DNA from: M3 sp964637445
Lineage (GTDB): Bacteria; Bacteroidota; Bacteroidia; Bacteroidales; Muribaculaceae
Assembly: GCA_964637445.1 (NCBI GenBank)
Contig: CAZWWS010000002.1
Span: 18,201-82,200, forward strand
DNA length: 64,000 nucleotides
Reading direction: 5' to 3'
The position numbers and the translations under genes are program-made. This document shows positions 63,381-64,000 of this stretch, one piece after another. Each line of letters begins with the position of its first letter. Within the stretch, counting starts at the first letter, position 1. The notes under the pieces were generated by a model, which was not told the DNA's origin, searched no databases, and saw nothing but the letters and a program-made list of their open reading frames with translations.

Positions 63381-63702
63381 ATTCCGTAAATTTGGAGTGA
63401 GATTATTTATTCCTACCCCAATAATTGTAATACTTATATTAAGTGTTATATTATTGCCAACTATTTGTGACCGGAAATCACTTGCAATACTATTTTGGGG
63501 AATTGTGATGTATTTTTTATCAGAACGGCTTATCTTTATCAAGACCAAACAACCTTATAAAATGATATTTATTATAGAATGCTTAACTATAGTAATATGT
63601 ATCCCGATATTTATTTTAAAATACGAACTAATTATTATTTTAATATCACCATTCATTCTCTTTTTTTCTATACTTTATGCGATTTATGCCAATAATGAGT
63701 AG
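63361..63702 (+). CDS. small membrane protein, probable immunity protein
   Basis: A 113-residue AT-rich protein with four hydrophobic segments (FIPTPIIVILILSVILL; LAILFWGIVMYFLS; MIFIIECLTIVICIPIFIL; LIIILISPFILFFSILYAI). The ATG at 63361 lies 20 bases inside the end of the RHS gene, and the two share unusual base composition. In polymorphic toxin loci the gene after the toxin tip is normally the immunity gene, hence this call. No homologous family is recognised. Confidence 0.6.
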   Translation: MKSLKNKFRKFGVRLFIPTPIIVILILSVILLPTICDRKSLAILFWGIVMYFLSERLIFIKTKQPYKMIFIIECLTIVICIPIFILKYELIIILISPFILFFSILYAIYANNE

Positions 63703-63747
63703 TGTGTATAATCTTGAATATTTGTGGATACTCTAAATGAAGGGTGT

Positions 63748-64000
63748 ATGAATCTTTCATTCAGTCAAATAATACGACATCTGCCACGGCGAGTGACCTT
63801 TGCTGACGGACACATCACGGAATATCTCTATGATGCCACCGGAGAAAAGTTGCAAACGAAGTATCTTGTGGATAATCGAACTGTATTTGCCGCCATGGCA
63901 CTTGGCGAGACCGAATCGGATGAAGTGATGGAAGCATCAGACTCGACAGCAATAGAAACATTGCTGACAAGAGACTATTGTGGCGACTATATCTACGAAG
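63748..64000 (+). CDS. orphan RHS cassette, cut by the window end
   Basis: An ORF starting at ATG 63748 (MNLSFSQIIRHLPRRVT) continues to the end of the window. From CTGCCACGGCG on it is a close copy of the 3' part of the RHS gene: LPRRVTFADGHITEYLYDA matches LPRRITCINGHVAEYLYDA, and the following KLQTKY, VDNRTVFAA, LGET and DSTAIETLL match in order. It lacks the signal peptide, DUF6443 and most RHS repeats. This is the layout of an orphan toxin cassette that could recombine into the full gene. A stop lies in frame at 63715. Confidence 0.8.
   Translation, partial: MNLSFSQIIRHLPRRVTFADGHITEYLYDATGEKLQTKYLVDNRTVFAAMALGETESDEVMEASDSTAIETLLTRDYCGDYIYE

Noticed and set aside
1..64000. CRISPR arrays, insertion sequences, integrases or rRNA operons
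   Set aside because: No regularly spaced short repeats, transposase or recombinase motifs, or rRNA-like stretches were seen; the only flanking direct repeat found is that around 7955-8960.

Overview
The window looks like chromosomal DNA of a member of the Bacteroidales, most likely a gut Muribaculaceae-like lineage (family placement is inference). Support: Bacteroidota-type promoters (a TTG/TTTG element, a 19-20 bp spacer, then TAnnTTTG) recur before genes; Shine-Dalgarno signals are weak; and the families DUF4294, DUF6377, DUF6443/RHS, DUF2723, DUF4369, DUF3791/DUF3990, T9SS type A sorting tails, PdxJ-ExbB-ExbD-TonB and the SxtJ/DUF5989 cluster are typical of that phylum. Most of the window is densely packed housekeeping DNA. 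No rRNA, CRISPR array, insertion sequence or integrase is seen.

Layout. 0.1-8 kb: a polyprenyl-phosphate sugar transferase, DUF4294 and nadB on the minus strand, then a four-gene operon (SGNH hydrolase, SxtJ-like membrane protein, a 49-residue DUF5989 protein, carbamoyltransferase) that probably O-carbamoylates a surface glycan. 8-9.1 kb: a small AT-rich DUF3791/DUF3990/DUF3791-like module set between perfect 37-bp direct repeats just upstream of tRNA-Ala(GGC); its DUF3990 (ADP-ribosyltransferase-like) gene carries a nonsense codon. 9.3-20.8 kb: carB, cysE, a THUMP RNA methyltransferase, then purD, a membrane protein, a PdxB-Gfo/Idh/MocA fusion and an unknown membrane protein. 20.8-35 kb: yifB, a DUF4369 lipoprotein, outer-membrane phospholipase A, queG, polysaccharide deacetylase, a large DUF2723 membrane protein, DUF2752, GYF/CD225, TonB-ExbD-ExbB and pdxJ on the minus strand, then a CBS/ACT-like protein, nadK and a YgjP-type metalloprotein.

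35-45 kb: deoC, a MazG-like pyrophosphohydrolase, dtd, uvrC, apt, mnmG, ybeY and an SpmA/SpmB-type membrane protein (all minus), with a perfect 16-bp parS site between mnmG and apt, suggesting that the origin/partition region may be nearby. Then alkD-like, metY and a DUF4143 ATPase. 46.7-51.7 kb: LPS-core-like genes (two GT2, one GT4, an InaA/Kdo-kinase-like protein) and a MATE exporter. 51.8-57.6 kb: a DUF6377 membrane regulator and a 1312-residue T9SS-secreted protein combining an esterase-like domain that lacks its serine, two tandem repeats and a PHP phosphoesterase domain. 57.6-59.8 kb: galactofuranosyltransferase and UDP-galactopyranose mutase.

60-64 kb: an RHS/DUF6443 polymorphic toxin with an AT-rich C-terminal tip (permuted papain-like His...Cys), an overlapping small membrane protein that is its likely immunity protein, and the beginning of an orphan RHS cassette cut by the window end.

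The most interesting accessory items are the RHS toxin/orphan cassette, the repeat-flanked DUF3791/DUF3990 module at the tRNA gene, the T9SS esterase-like/PHP protein, the PdxB fusion and the glycan carbamoylation operon.
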